From: Sideroxydans sp. | Lineage (GTDB): Bacteria; Pseudomonadota; Gammaproteobacteria; Burkholderiales; Gallionellaceae | DNA length: 32,713 bases | NCBI GenBank assembly: GCA_027310725.1 | Contig: DAIDAG010000060.1 | Span: forward strand, 1 to 32,713 | Reading direction: 5' to 3' | Shown: piece after piece, positions 25,985-32,713 of the stretch | Layout: each line of letters opens with the position of its first letter | How positions within the stretch are numbered: position 1 is the first letter of the stretch | The notes under the pieces: model-generated | What the model was told of the DNA's origin: nothing | What the model saw: the letters and a program-made list of their open reading frames with translations, nothing else | Database searches by the model: none | Made by a program: the position numbers and the translations under genes

Positions 25985-27298
25985 GTGGATAAGGCAGAAA
26001 TCAAACAGCAGATATTGAATTTGGTAGAGCAGTACAGTACGTTGCAATATGCAGCAAAGCCATTTAACGCGGGTAGCAGTGTCATCCCGCCTTCCGGCAA
26101 AGTGTTGGGTGCCGCCGAACTGAAAAATATGGTTGAAGCATCCCTGGATGGATGGCTCACCGCTGGCCGCTTCAATGAGGCATTTGAAAAGCGCTTTGCC
26201 GAATTCGTCGGGGTCCCTTACGCGCTAACTACTACCTCCGGTTCATCGGCGAATCTGTTGGCATTCACCGCACTGACTTCACACAAGTTGGGTGCGCGCG
26301 CGCTGAAGCCGGGCGATGAAGTCATCACCGTTGCGGCCGGCTTCCCCACCACTGTGAACCCCATGCTGCAGAACGGCATGGTGCCGGTATTTGTGGATGT
26401 GGACATTCCCACCTACAACATCGACCCGAAGAAGATCGAAGCGGCAATCAGCCCAAAGACAAAAGCCATCATGGTTGCGCACACACTGGGCAATCCGTTC
26501 GATCTGGATGCGGTCATGGCGTTGGCCAAAAAGCATGATCTATGGGTTATCGAAGATTGCTGCGATGCGCTCGGTTCGCGCTACAAAGGCCAGCATGTCG
26601 GCACCTTCGGCCACATCGCTACCTGCAGTTTCTATCCGGCGCACCACATCACCATGGGTGAAGGCGGCATGATATTCACCAAAGACCGCGACCTGCGCAC
26701 CATCATCGAATCCTTCCGCGACTGGGGCCGCGATTGTTATTGCGCGCCGGGTTGCGATAACACTTGCGGCAAACGTTTCGGCTGGAAGCTGGGATCGTTG
26801 CCCGAAGGTTACGACCACAAGTACACCTATTCGCATCTGGGCTACAACCTCAAGGTCACCGACATGCAGGCGGCCTGTGCACTAGCTCAGATGGATAGGC
26901 TGCCGGAATTCGTCGAGGCGCGAAAACGTAACTTCGCTTTCCTCAAAGAGCGTCTGAAATCCTGTGAAGAATTCCTGATCCTGCCGGAAGCCACCGCAGG
27001 CAGCGAACCCTCCTGGTTCGGCTTTCCCATCACATTGCGCGAAGCGGCAAATGTGAATCGCGTCGAGCTGTTGAAATATCTGGATCAATATAAGATTGGT
27101 ACTCGTTTGCTGTTCGCGGGCAACCTCACGCGCCAGCCTTATTTCGAAGGCCGCGCTTACCGTATCAGTGGCGAGCTCACCAATACCGACAAGATCATGA
27201 ACGACACCTTGTGGATCGGAGTGTATCCAGGGCTGAGCGAGGAAATGCTGAGTTTTGTGGTTGAGAAGATTGAAGCGTTCTTTGGCGTGAATTTCTAG
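25985..27298 (+). CDS. rfbH: CDP-4-keto-6-deoxy-D-glucose 3-dehydrase (E1, PMP and 2Fe-2S)
   Basis: RfbH (DdhC) removes the C3 hydroxyl of CDP-4-keto-6-deoxyglucose, the key step to 3,6-dideoxy sugars. It has an aspartate-aminotransferase fold but keeps PMP free because the usual Lys is His: [12 protein letters not shown] places His220 there. The iron-sulfur ligands fit the known spacing exactly: Cys193, Cys251, Cys253 and Cys261 (C-x57-C-x-C-x7-C). The length of 437 equals the Salmonella protein. The start is GTG 25985 with GGGAG just upstream. The enzyme needs a flavin/iron-sulfur reductase (RfbI/DdhD), and none is encoded in this window. Confidence 0.96.
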   Translation: MDKAEIKQQILNLVEQYSTLQYAAKPFNAGSSVIPPSGKVLGAAELKNMVEASLDGWLTAGRFNEAFEKRFAEFVGVPYALTTTSGSSANLLAFTALTSHKLGARALKPGDEVITVAAGFPTTVNPMLQNGMVPVFVDVDIPTYNIDPKKIEAAISPKTKAIMVAHTLGNPFDLDAVMALAKKHDLWVIEDCCDALGSRYKGQHVGTFGHIATCSFYPAHHITMGEGGMIFTKDRDLRTIIESFRDWGRDCYCAPGCDNTCGKRFGWKLGSLPEGYDHKYTYSHLGYNLKVTDMQAACALAQMDRLPEFVEARKRNFAFLKERLKSCEEFLILPEATAGSEPSWFGFPITLREAANVNRVELLKYLDQYKIGTRLLFAGNLTRQPYFEGRAYRISGELTNTDKIMNDTLWIGVYPGLSEEMLSFVVEKIEAFFGVNF

Positions 27299-27348
27299 CC
27301 GGGTAATGACTCTATAAAGTTGCGGACACCACTCAGCTGAAATCACAA

Positions 27349-28539
27349 ATGGCTTTATCACATCAACTGCACGTTGAAACTAAACCGGAAAGAGAAGTCT
27401 TGACTCAAAGCATTCTGCTGGTGAGCTACTATGCACCCAGCAGAGGTCATGCTGGTGGGTTGCGTTTGCTTGACCTGTATTCTCAAATTAGACGAATTAA
27501 CCCTAAATTACGCCTGGTACTGGTGTGCTGTACGCATCCGGAGATTGATTGGGGTTACGATGGGCTCACGGAGATATTTGACGAAATTTATTGGATTTCT
27601 CCGAATGAATTCAATATTGAACACATTAAGAACCACAAAATTCTCCAGCAACGTTTTGATGTAATTGACTTACAGTATTTTCAATCTGGTGCTCTGCTCC
27701 CTGTTTTTAGAGAGCTGATGCCGAATGCAATGTTAATTTACAACCCGATGGAGTCCCAGATTAGGGCTGCCAAGCTTGCATTCGTTCAAGGAAAATTAAT
27801 GCTTTTTGCACGCTTTGCTGTCTACGCACTAAAAGAGATTGTTTATTGTATTAAGGCAGATCGGGTAGGGTGTGTTTCGTATGCTGATTTAAGTGCGATG
27901 AAATTATTTGTTCCCAGTAACAAGTTGTATTGCGTAGAAACGGGGTTGTCGAATAATGAAATTTCGGATATTTCCGAGCCGGATGAAATTGTAGATTCCA
28001 ACAGCAAAAATGAGCGGAGAAATTGTCTTGTTTTTCTAGCTTACTTTGGATCGGCAACTAACCGTGATGCGTTACGCTGGTTTTTTAAGTTAGTGCATCC
28101 TCTAATTAGAGAAAAAGTTCCTAGTTATGAACTATTGGTTATCGGTCGAGGGATTGATAATGATCTTAAGAATTCATGCGCTGATCCATCCGTAAATTTT
28201 ATTGGTGAAGTAGATAATATTTCGAGTGCCATTGGCTCCGGATGTGTTGGGATTGCCCCGGCATTATATGGTGCAGGGATTCGGGGCAAGATTCACCAGT
28301 ATGCTGCTCTAGGTGTCCCATGCGTTGCGTCAAAAATTGCAGCGCAGAGTCTGGAATATGTAGACGGAGAGAGTATTCTTTTGGCTGAATCAGCGACTAA
28401 GTTTTCGGATTGTTGTGTGGCGCTACTCACCAACAATAAAATGGCTAGTGAAATTGGGCATAAAGCTAGATTGCTTTGCTTGGCTCGTTATACTTGGGAC
28501 TCTATTGAGCCAGTAATTAAAAATATTTATATGTTGTAG
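27349..28539 (+). CDS. Family 4-type (GT-B) glycosyltransferase
   Basis: A 396-residue retaining-type sugar transferase. It opens ILLVSYYAPSRGHAGGLRL, the glycine-rich acceptor loop. Later it has CLVFLAYFGSATNRDALRWF, VIGRGIDNDLK and FIGEVDNISSAIGSGCVGIAPALYGAGIRGKIHQYAALGVPCVAS, the C-terminal nucleotide-sugar site in which the usual E(x7)E is partly changed. The ATG at 27349 adds 17 residues before the domain; TTG 27400 is an alternative start. It stands between the dideoxyhexose and heptose synthesis blocks, so it may transfer one of those sugars; its specificity is unknown. AT-rich compared with both flanks. Confidence 0.85.
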   Translation: MALSHQLHVETKPEREVLTQSILLVSYYAPSRGHAGGLRLLDLYSQIRRINPKLRLVLVCCTHPEIDWGYDGLTEIFDEIYWISPNEFNIEHIKNHKILQQRFDVIDLQYFQSGALLPVFRELMPNAMLIYNPMESQIRAAKLAFVQGKLMLFARFAVYALKEIVYCIKADRVGCVSYADLSAMKLFVPSNKLYCVETGLSNNEISDISEPDEIVDSNSKNERRNCLVFLAYFGSATNRDALRWFFKLVHPLIREKVPSYELLVIGRGIDNDLKNSCADPSVNFIGEVDNISSAIGSGCVGIAPALYGAGIRGKIHQYAALGVPCVASKIAAQSLEYVDGESILLAESATKFSDCCVALLTNNKMASEIGHKARLLCLARYTWDSIEPVIKNIYML

Positions 28540-28569
28540 TACGTGCCGATAGGCTTAAGGAGAAATTTG

Positions 28570-29601
28570 ATGGTAATTGTTCGTGCGCGTGCCCCGTTAC
28601 GCTTGGGGCTCGCTGGTGGAGGGACGGATGTTTCTCCATATTGCGATGTCCATGGGGGCTATGTTCTCAATGCAACCTTGGATCGCTATGCCTATGCGGT
28701 GATCAAAACGCTGGAAGATCCGGTGATTCGTTTTGTTGCAACAGATCAACAGACCGAAAAGGTTAAAGCCGTTACGGAACCGCTAGAACTGAACGGCCAT
28801 CTGGATTTGCATAAAGCGGTTTACAACCACATGATCCAGCACTACAACGGAGGACAGCCAATCCCTCTGGAACTGAGTACATTTTGTGATGCTCCTGCAG
28901 GATCAGGTTTGGGCTCATCCTCGACGTTGGTGGTGGTGATGATCCGTGCTTTTTCTGAGTTGCTTAACCTTCCGCTAGATGATTACACCATTGCGCATTT
29001 GGCATACAAGATTGAGCGTGTGGATTGCGGTTTGCAAGGCGGGCGACAGGATCAGTATTCCGCTACTTTTGGCGGATTCAATTTCATGGAGTTTTATGCG
29101 GATGATCGGGCGGTGATCAATCCTTTGCGTGTCAAGAATTGGATCATCTGCGAATTGGAAGCATCGCTAGTGTTGTTCTACACCGGTGTGTCGCGCGAGT
29201 CCGCAAAAATTATTGCTGACCAAAGTAATAATGTTAAAAACGGTTCGATAGATGCTATGGAAGCAATGCATGGCATCAAAAATGAAGCATTAGTGATGAA
29301 AGAGTGTCTGCTGAGAGGCGACTTTGGCGGCATCGTGGAATCAATGCGCCAAGGTTGGGAGAGTAAGAAGCGCTCAGCCAAGACGGTGTCAAATCCGCAC
29401 ATTGAAGAAATATACAACGCGGCAATGGCCTCGGGTGCCACAGCCGGAAAGGTTTCGGGAGCAGGTGGTGGCGGTTTTATGATGTTTTTTGTGCCTACCG
29501 AGCGACGAATGGACGTAATTAGAACATTAAATATTTTCAAGGGCCAAGTTAGCAACTGTCATTTTACGAAACATGGCACGCAAGCTTGGAGAGTCCAATG
29601 A
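28570..29601 (+). CDS. hddA: D-glycero-D-manno-heptose 7-phosphate kinase (GHMP family)
   Basis: HddA phosphorylates heptose-7-phosphate at C1, giving the alpha-1,7-bisphosphate of the GDP-heptose branch. The 343-residue GHMP kinase shows motif 1 [17 protein letters not shown], the ATP loop [36 protein letters not shown] and motif 3 [17 protein letters not shown] 28570 is preferred to an in-frame start at 28543 because AAGGAG (28557-28562) stands eight bases ahead. The stop overlaps gmhA (ATGA). The neighbouring three enzymes complete the pathway, so this assignment is better supported than the closely related fucokinase-type one. Confidence 0.92.
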   Translation: MVIVRARAPLRLGLAGGGTDVSPYCDVHGGYVLNATLDRYAYAVIKTLEDPVIRFVATDQQTEKVKAVTEPLELNGHLDLHKAVYNHMIQHYNGGQPIPLELSTFCDAPAGSGLGSSSTLVVVMIRAFSELLNLPLDDYTIAHLAYKIERVDCGLQGGRQDQYSATFGGFNFMEFYADDRAVINPLRVKNWIICELEASLVLFYTGVSRESAKIIADQSNNVKNGSIDAMEAMHGIKNEALVMKECLLRGDFGGIVESMRQGWESKKRSAKTVSNPHIEEIYNAAMASGATAGKVSGAGGGGFMMFFVPTERRMDVIRTLNIFKGQVSNCHFTKHGTQAWRVQ

Positions 29602-30182
29602 AGAGCTATATCAGCACACAGATAGTGGAAGCGCAGCGCGTGATGATCGGGATGGAGGCAGATCTATCCCTAAAAGCAAGTATCGAGGCTGCAGCAGTGG
29701 CCTGTATTGCTTCCCTGGCGACAGGAGGGAAAATATTGCTTGCCGGTAACGGAGGCAGCGCTGCGGACGCACAACATATTGCCGGAGAATTTGTAAGTCG
29801 CTTTGCTTTTGATCGTCCCGGCTTGCCTGCAATCGCATTGACGACGGATAGCTCTATCCTCACCGCAATTGGCAATGATTATGGTTATGAGAAGTTATTT
29901 GCCCGCCAGGTGCAAGCGCATGGAAATAAGGGGGATGTATTCATTGGATACTCAACCTCGGGTAAATCTCCAAATGTTCTCAGGGCATTCCAAGAAGCGC
30001 GGGAACGGGGGCTCGTTTGCATCGGTATGACGGGTAACCGCGGTGGCCCGATGCGCGATCTTTGCGACCATTTGCTGGAAGTGCCGTCAGGCGATACCCC
30101 TAAAATTCAGGAGGGGCATTTGGTGTTGGGGCACATTTTGTGTGGGTTGGTTGAAAATGCGATATTTCAGGCTGCAGAATAA
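29598..30182 (+). CDS. gmhA: Sedoheptulose-7-phosphate isomerase
   Basis: GmhA isomerises sedoheptulose-7-phosphate to D-glycero-D-manno-heptose-7-phosphate, the first heptose-specific step. The 194-residue SIS-domain protein has [55 protein letters not shown] and the C-terminal [16 protein letters not shown], all characteristic. The start is set by the ATGA overlap with hddA, and the end overlaps hddC (TAATG). Upstream in-frame starts would run into hddA. Confidence 0.96.
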   Translation: MKSYISTQIVEAQRVMIGMEADLSLKASIEAAAVACIASLATGGKILLAGNGGSAADAQHIAGEFVSRFAFDRPGLPAIALTTDSSILTAIGNDYGYEKLFARQVQAHGNKGDVFIGYSTSGKSPNVLRAFQEARERGLVCIGMTGNRGGPMRDLCDHLLEVPSGDTPKIQEGHLVLGHILCGLVENAIFQAAE

Positions 30183-30868
30183 TGGAAGCGATTGTACTGG
30201 CTGGCGGCTTTGGTACGCGATTGCGGCAAGTGGTGCCGGATCTACCCAAGCCCATGGCGCCTATTGCAGGGAAACCATTTCTGGAAATCTTGCTTTCAGC
30301 GCTTGCACGGAAAGGCTTTACGCGGGTTATCCTTTCTTTGGGCTTCATGTCCGAGAAAATCGTCGCGCATTTTGGCAACAGCTATGGGGGCATGGACTTA
30401 GTGCATGAAGTTGAGGCTAAGCCTCTGGGCACGGGAGGGGCGATCAGGGCGGCAATGGCACGTTGCATGTCGGATCATGTGTTCATCTTCAATGGCGATA
30501 CTTATCTGGATCTTGAAGTTGATGTTCTGGAGAGCTTATGGCAGACCGCTCATCGTCCCGTGATTGTGGTGCGCGAGGTGCCTGATACAGCGCGCTTTGG
30601 CAGAGTGGAGATGCGCGATGGCCGTGTCATCGCCTTCCTCGAAAAGGGTCTTGCTGGCCCGGGCCTGATCAATGCGGGTTGCTACGTGTTGCCAAAAAAT
30701 GCCCTGGATGCTTTTCCTTTGGGTCAGCCGTTTTCCATAGAGACAGAATTCTTCGTCGAATCTTTGCAACGCATCCGGTTCGACGGCTTTGTTACGCACG
30801 GTCGCTTCATCGACATTGGCGTACCGGAGGACTACGCGCTTGCCCAGACAGAACTGGCGGGATTGTGA
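30182..30868 (+). CDS. hddC: D-glycero-alpha-D-manno-heptose-1-phosphate guanylyltransferase
   Basis: HddC couples heptose-1-phosphate with GTP to give GDP-D-glycero-alpha-D-manno-heptose. This 228-residue nucleotidyltransferase opens [20 protein letters not shown] with LPKPMAPIAGKPFLEILL. It also contains FIFNGDTYLDLEVD (metal-binding Asp) and GLINAGCYVLPKNALDAFPLG. The fold is shared with other sugar-1-phosphate nucleotidyltransferases; the guanylyl/heptose assignment comes from length and from the hddA-gmhA-hddC-gmhB order. It overlaps gmhA by one base and gmhB by four. Confidence 0.9.
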   Translation: MEAIVLAGGFGTRLRQVVPDLPKPMAPIAGKPFLEILLSALARKGFTRVILSLGFMSEKIVAHFGNSYGGMDLVHEVEAKPLGTGGAIRAAMARCMSDHVFIFNGDTYLDLEVDVLESLWQTAHRPVIVVREVPDTARFGRVEMRDGRVIAFLEKGLAGPGLINAGCYVLPKNALDAFPLGQPFSIETEFFVESLQRIRFDGFVTHGRFIDIGVPEDYALAQTELAGL

Positions 30869-31434
30869 ACGTGGCTGGAAATCGCGCGCTGTTTCTGGAT
30901 CGGGACGGTGTCATCAATCATGATTCAGGCTACACCTCTAATTCAAAGGATTTCAGATTCATCGACGGTATCTTTGAGCTTTGCCGTGCGGCAAGGCAGT
31001 CCGGGTATCTCTTGATCGTCGTGACCAATCAGGCAGGGATCGGTCGCGGGTACTATTCGGAACAGGATTTTTTCGCTCTATCTGAGTGGATGCGCCAGCG
31101 ATTCGTGGAAGAGGGCGCATCAATAGCTGATATTTTCCATTGCCCATATCATCCGGAGCATGGCATTGGGCCTTACAAGAAAGATTCGTTCAATCGTAAA
31201 CCTCATCCGGGCATGCTATTGCAGGCCGCAGAAAAGCACGGGATCGATATGGCGCATTCGATCATGATCGGTGACAAGGATTCGGATATGCAGGCAGCAA
31301 AGAATGCGGGTGTTGGAATCAGATGTCACTACCTGACCCTGGAAAATCAGGATGAACTCTCCGGCGCTGCCACGTGCAGGATATACTCGCTGCGAGAAGG
31401 AATTTCGCTGCTGAGTGGTACCGCGAGAGAATGA
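30865..31434 (+). CDS. gmhB: D-glycero-D-manno-heptose 1,7-bisphosphate phosphatase (HAD family)
   Basis: GmhB removes the C7 phosphate from heptose-1,7-bisphosphate between the kinase and guanylyltransferase steps. The 189-residue protein shows ALFLDRDGVINHDSG (nucleophile Asp12, acid Asp14), VVTNQAGIGRGYYSE and SIMIGDKDSDMQAAKNAG. The zinc loop is altered: CPYHPE is present, but the second CxC found in E. coli GmhB is replaced by DSFNRKP. GTG 30865 overlaps the hddC TGA (GTGA), matching the coupling of its neighbours; GTG 30871 is possible. In-frame codons further upstream lie inside hddC. It closes the heptose block. Confidence 0.92.
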   Translation: MNVAGNRALFLDRDGVINHDSGYTSNSKDFRFIDGIFELCRAARQSGYLLIVVTNQAGIGRGYYSEQDFFALSEWMRQRFVEEGASIADIFHCPYHPEHGIGPYKKDSFNRKPHPGMLLQAAEKHGIDMAHSIMIGDKDSDMQAAKNAGVGIRCHYLTLENQDELSGAATCRIYSLREGISLLSGTARE

Positions 31435-31465
31435 AGCGCCGGAACTGCTGAGGGCAGGGGGGGAT

Positions 31466-31999
31466 ATGAAAATCAGGTTTAGTTTGACCAAAAAGCTGGT
31501 TGTGATGTCTGCCGCGATTCTTGTCGCAATCACGTTGGTCGCATGCTACAAATCCAGTGAAACCTCACCCCCCAAGGTCAAGGCGGGTGAGATAGACCCG
31601 ACACGCCCTGCAAAGATCGCGAAAGCCTATGTATATGAGGGTGGCGTGTGCCCCATAGATTCAAGCAATCCTAAATTGGTCTCAAACCTGATTTCCGCAA
31701 CCAGGAAACTTCTGCTTTCAGTTAACGGCTGGGCAACGACAGACTCCACAGGCAAACCGGTGGGTTCCATGATCTTTGCGGTCTTGAGCAATGATACCGA
31801 CACCGTTTACCTTGAAGGAAAGCGTGTCCCGCGCCCAGATGTGGCGAAGGGAAACCGCTTGCTTGATCTGGTCGGATTTGAGGTGGCTGGTTCGCTGTCC
31901 AATGCCCCTGTTGGCGAATACACGCTCAGTATCGCTTCCGGAACTGAGTTCGTGATCGACATGTGCAAGACGCCGGTGGTTGTTCGCATCAGTGAATGA
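31466..31999 (+). CDS. Small lipoprotein of unknown function
   Basis: The 177-residue product has a basic start, a hydrophobic LVVMSAAILVAITL segment and LVAC, a clear lipobox with the acylated Cys at about 28. The mature part contains LLSVNGWATTDSTGKPVGSM, LEGKRVPRPDVAKGNRLLDLVGFEV and PVGEYTLSIAS. This GWA...G...R.DV....GF....G.Y.L order recalls a beta-sandwich module on the periplasmic end of some membrane glycosyltransferases, but I cannot name it. Two cysteines in the mature chain (VCPID, DMCKTP) could form a disulfide. The ribosome site is a run of seven G (31457-31463). Last gene of the cluster. Confidence 0.75.
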   Translation: MKIRFSLTKKLVVMSAAILVAITLVACYKSSETSPPKVKAGEIDPTRPAKIAKAYVYEGGVCPIDSSNPKLVSNLISATRKLLLSVNGWATTDSTGKPVGSMIFAVLSNDTDTVYLEGKRVPRPDVAKGNRLLDLVGFEVAGSLSNAPVGEYTLSIASGTEFVIDMCKTPVVVRISE

Positions 32000-32420
32000 C
32001 TCACAATTCCGTTCATGCAGAGTCTGAAAGAACTGCTGGTACAGCGGCCGGCTGTTTGACCGATCAAACAGCTCGCCGCCTCACTGCGCAACCGCAAGTC
32101 GGTCGTCAGTTCACTGGTTATAGCCATCAGACCAGGTTGGCATCACGGTAGGCTCGCTTGTGGTGCCGAATCATGAGTGGAGTGCTTATCAATCAATGTT
32201 TTAGAGCGCATGCTTTTCTAGAGTGCCTTAAAAAAGCGCAGAGTCATTACCTTTGGCGTTATATCAGCCAAATCGTTCGTACATTGTGAAGGCTGCGTAT
32301 TGCCGATGGTGTAGAATGCCGCGCGTTGTAGAGGCTGGATCGCACAAGCGGGCCCGGCATCTCAACGGGTGTCCAGAACCCCGGTGCAAAGCAGGCTACG
32401 GCCTTGCCTGGTCCGGGTAC
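32000..32420. other. Intergenic region with one hairpin, no convincing gene
   Basis: No protein frame here is convincing. A 9-bp perfect hairpin, GCTGTTTGA/TCAAACAGC with a 4-base loop, lies at 32051-32072 but has no T tract. The short frame from ATG 32014 (MQSLKELLVQRPAV) ends at a stop inside the hairpin and continues in frame with PIKQLAASLRNRKS after it, so it could be coding debris. No RNA gene is evident. Confidence 0.5.
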
Positions 32421-32483
32421 AAATAAAAATGGCCCGCTTGCGCGAGCCATTAATATATTTGGTGGTGCCCAGAAGAGGACTCG
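32421..32483 (-). repeat. Displaced duplicate of tRNA-Leu 3' end plus terminator
   Basis: Bases 32463-32483 are identical over 21 positions to 32617-32637, the 3' end of the tRNA (CCA, acceptor strand and part of the T arm). The adjoining 32421-32450 resembles the tRNA terminator (ATGGCCCGC/GCGAGCCAT stem with A-rich flank). The homology to tRNA stops after CTCG. The copies are 154 bp apart. This could be the remnant of a second tandem tRNA gene or of an integration event at the tRNA 3' end. Confidence 0.8.
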
Positions 32484-32538
32484 GTCACATAAACGCGACC
32501 CCGACATCCGCAGCACCGGATGCCTTTCGAGTCCTGGC

Positions 32539-32560
32539 GCGAAGCACGCAGGTGCTTCGC
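32539..32560. repeat. Perfect 9-bp hairpin between the two tRNA-3' copies
   Basis: GCGAAGCAC (32539-32547) pairs with GTGCTTCGC (32552-32560) over a GCAG loop. There is no strong T tract on either side. It may be part of the tRNA trailer or a folding element of the duplicated segment. Confidence 0.55.
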
Positions 32561-32573
32561 TTGTTCTGGGCAC

Positions 32574-32604
32574 AAAACAAAAATGGCTCGCTTGCGCGAA
32601 CCAT
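32574..32604 (-). terminator. Rho-independent terminator of tRNA-Leu
   Basis: Read on the - strand, ATGGTTCGC (32604-32596) and GCGAGCCAT (32591-32583) form a near-perfect 9-bp stem with a GCAA loop. The stem is followed by TTTTTGTTTT, 13 bases after the tRNA CCA end. Confidence 0.8.
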
Positions 32605-32616
32605 CTTGTTAATAAT

Positions 32617-32703
32617 TGGTGCCCAGAAGAGGACTCGAACCTCCACAGTGTTGCCACCGCTAGGACCTGAACCTAGTGCGTCTACCAATTCCGCCATCTG
32701 GGC
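32617..32703 (-). tRNA. tRNA-Leu (anticodon CAG)
   Basis: The - strand folds as a class II tRNA. The acceptor arms are GCCCAGA (32703-32697) and TCTGGGC, with discriminator A and an encoded CCA (32619-32617). The D arm contains GGAATTGGTAGACGC. The anticodon stem is CTAGG/CCTAG with loop TTCAGGT, giving CAG (32669-32667). A long variable arm with GGTGGCAACACTG follows, then the T arm GAGGTTCGAGTCCTC. The length of 87 with CCA is normal for Leu. It reads CUG codons. Its 3' end faces the accessory region, and its terminator follows directly. Confidence 0.97.
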
Positions 32704-32713
32704 ATTGCTTGAG

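Noticed and set aside
32259-32697. - strand frames through the tRNA region, including one starting MAELVDALGSGPSGG
   Set aside because: This peptide is the translation of the tRNA-Leu itself, a common false gene; the repeat of VLFWAP in the other frame comes from the duplicated tRNA end.

Overview
The window looks like a betaproteobacterial chromosome, most likely Nitrosomonadales (Gallionella/Sideroxydans-like). The order hfq-hflX-hflK-hflC-(DUF2065)-hisZ-purA at the left edge is a betaproteobacterial signature. The species assignment is inferred from gene order and protein character; no search was run.

Region 1 (1-5962) is conserved, GC-rich housekeeping DNA: the last codons of hfq, then hflX, hflK, hflC, a small membrane protein, hisZ and purA, tightly spaced on the + strand. 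A 242-bp repeat element with terminal inverted repeats starts just after purA, and a rho-independent terminator lies at about 6300.

Region 2 (about 6300-9430) holds toxin-antitoxin-type modules. The first is an intact two-gene operon (HicA-like small protein plus an HTH protein with an HU-like tail) behind a sigma70-like promoter that overlaps a 20-bp perfect palindrome. Next come a Phd-like antitoxin with a broken PIN toxin, a decayed mqsA-like fragment, and an intact vapBC pair on the - strand.

Region 3 (9428-31999) is a long, all-forward surface-polysaccharide (O-antigen type) cluster with an ABC exporter (wzm/wzt, the latter with a carbohydrate-binding tail). Two nucleotide-sugar routes can be read. 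The first is a CDP-3,6-dideoxyhexose route (rfbF, rfbG, rfbH and an abequose-synthase-like gene). The second is a GDP-heptose route (gmhA, hddA, gmhB, hddC) joined to a dehydratase/reductase pair that fits GDP-6-deoxy-heptose synthesis (dmhA/dmhB-like). This pairing resembles the Yersinia pseudotuberculosis O:2a repertoire. The dideoxyhexose synthase is embedded, with 4-base overlaps, inside a gtrA-gtrB-gtrC-like set (flippase, polyprenyl-phosphate glycosyltransferase, GT-C membrane enzyme). This suggests that the dideoxy sugar is a periplasmically added side branch. Further cytoplasmic glycosyltransferases, a carbamoyltransferase with a C-terminal coiled coil, and two small lipoproteins complete the cluster.

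Region 4 (32000-32713) has no convincing protein gene. It ends in a tRNA-Leu(CAG) on the - strand, with its terminator and a 154-bp-offset partial duplication of the tRNA 3' end plus terminator. As I recall, purA and tRNA-Leu (followed by rnr) lie close together in many betaproteobacteria. If so, everything from about 6.3 to 32.4 kb is an accessory island placed between two core anchors.
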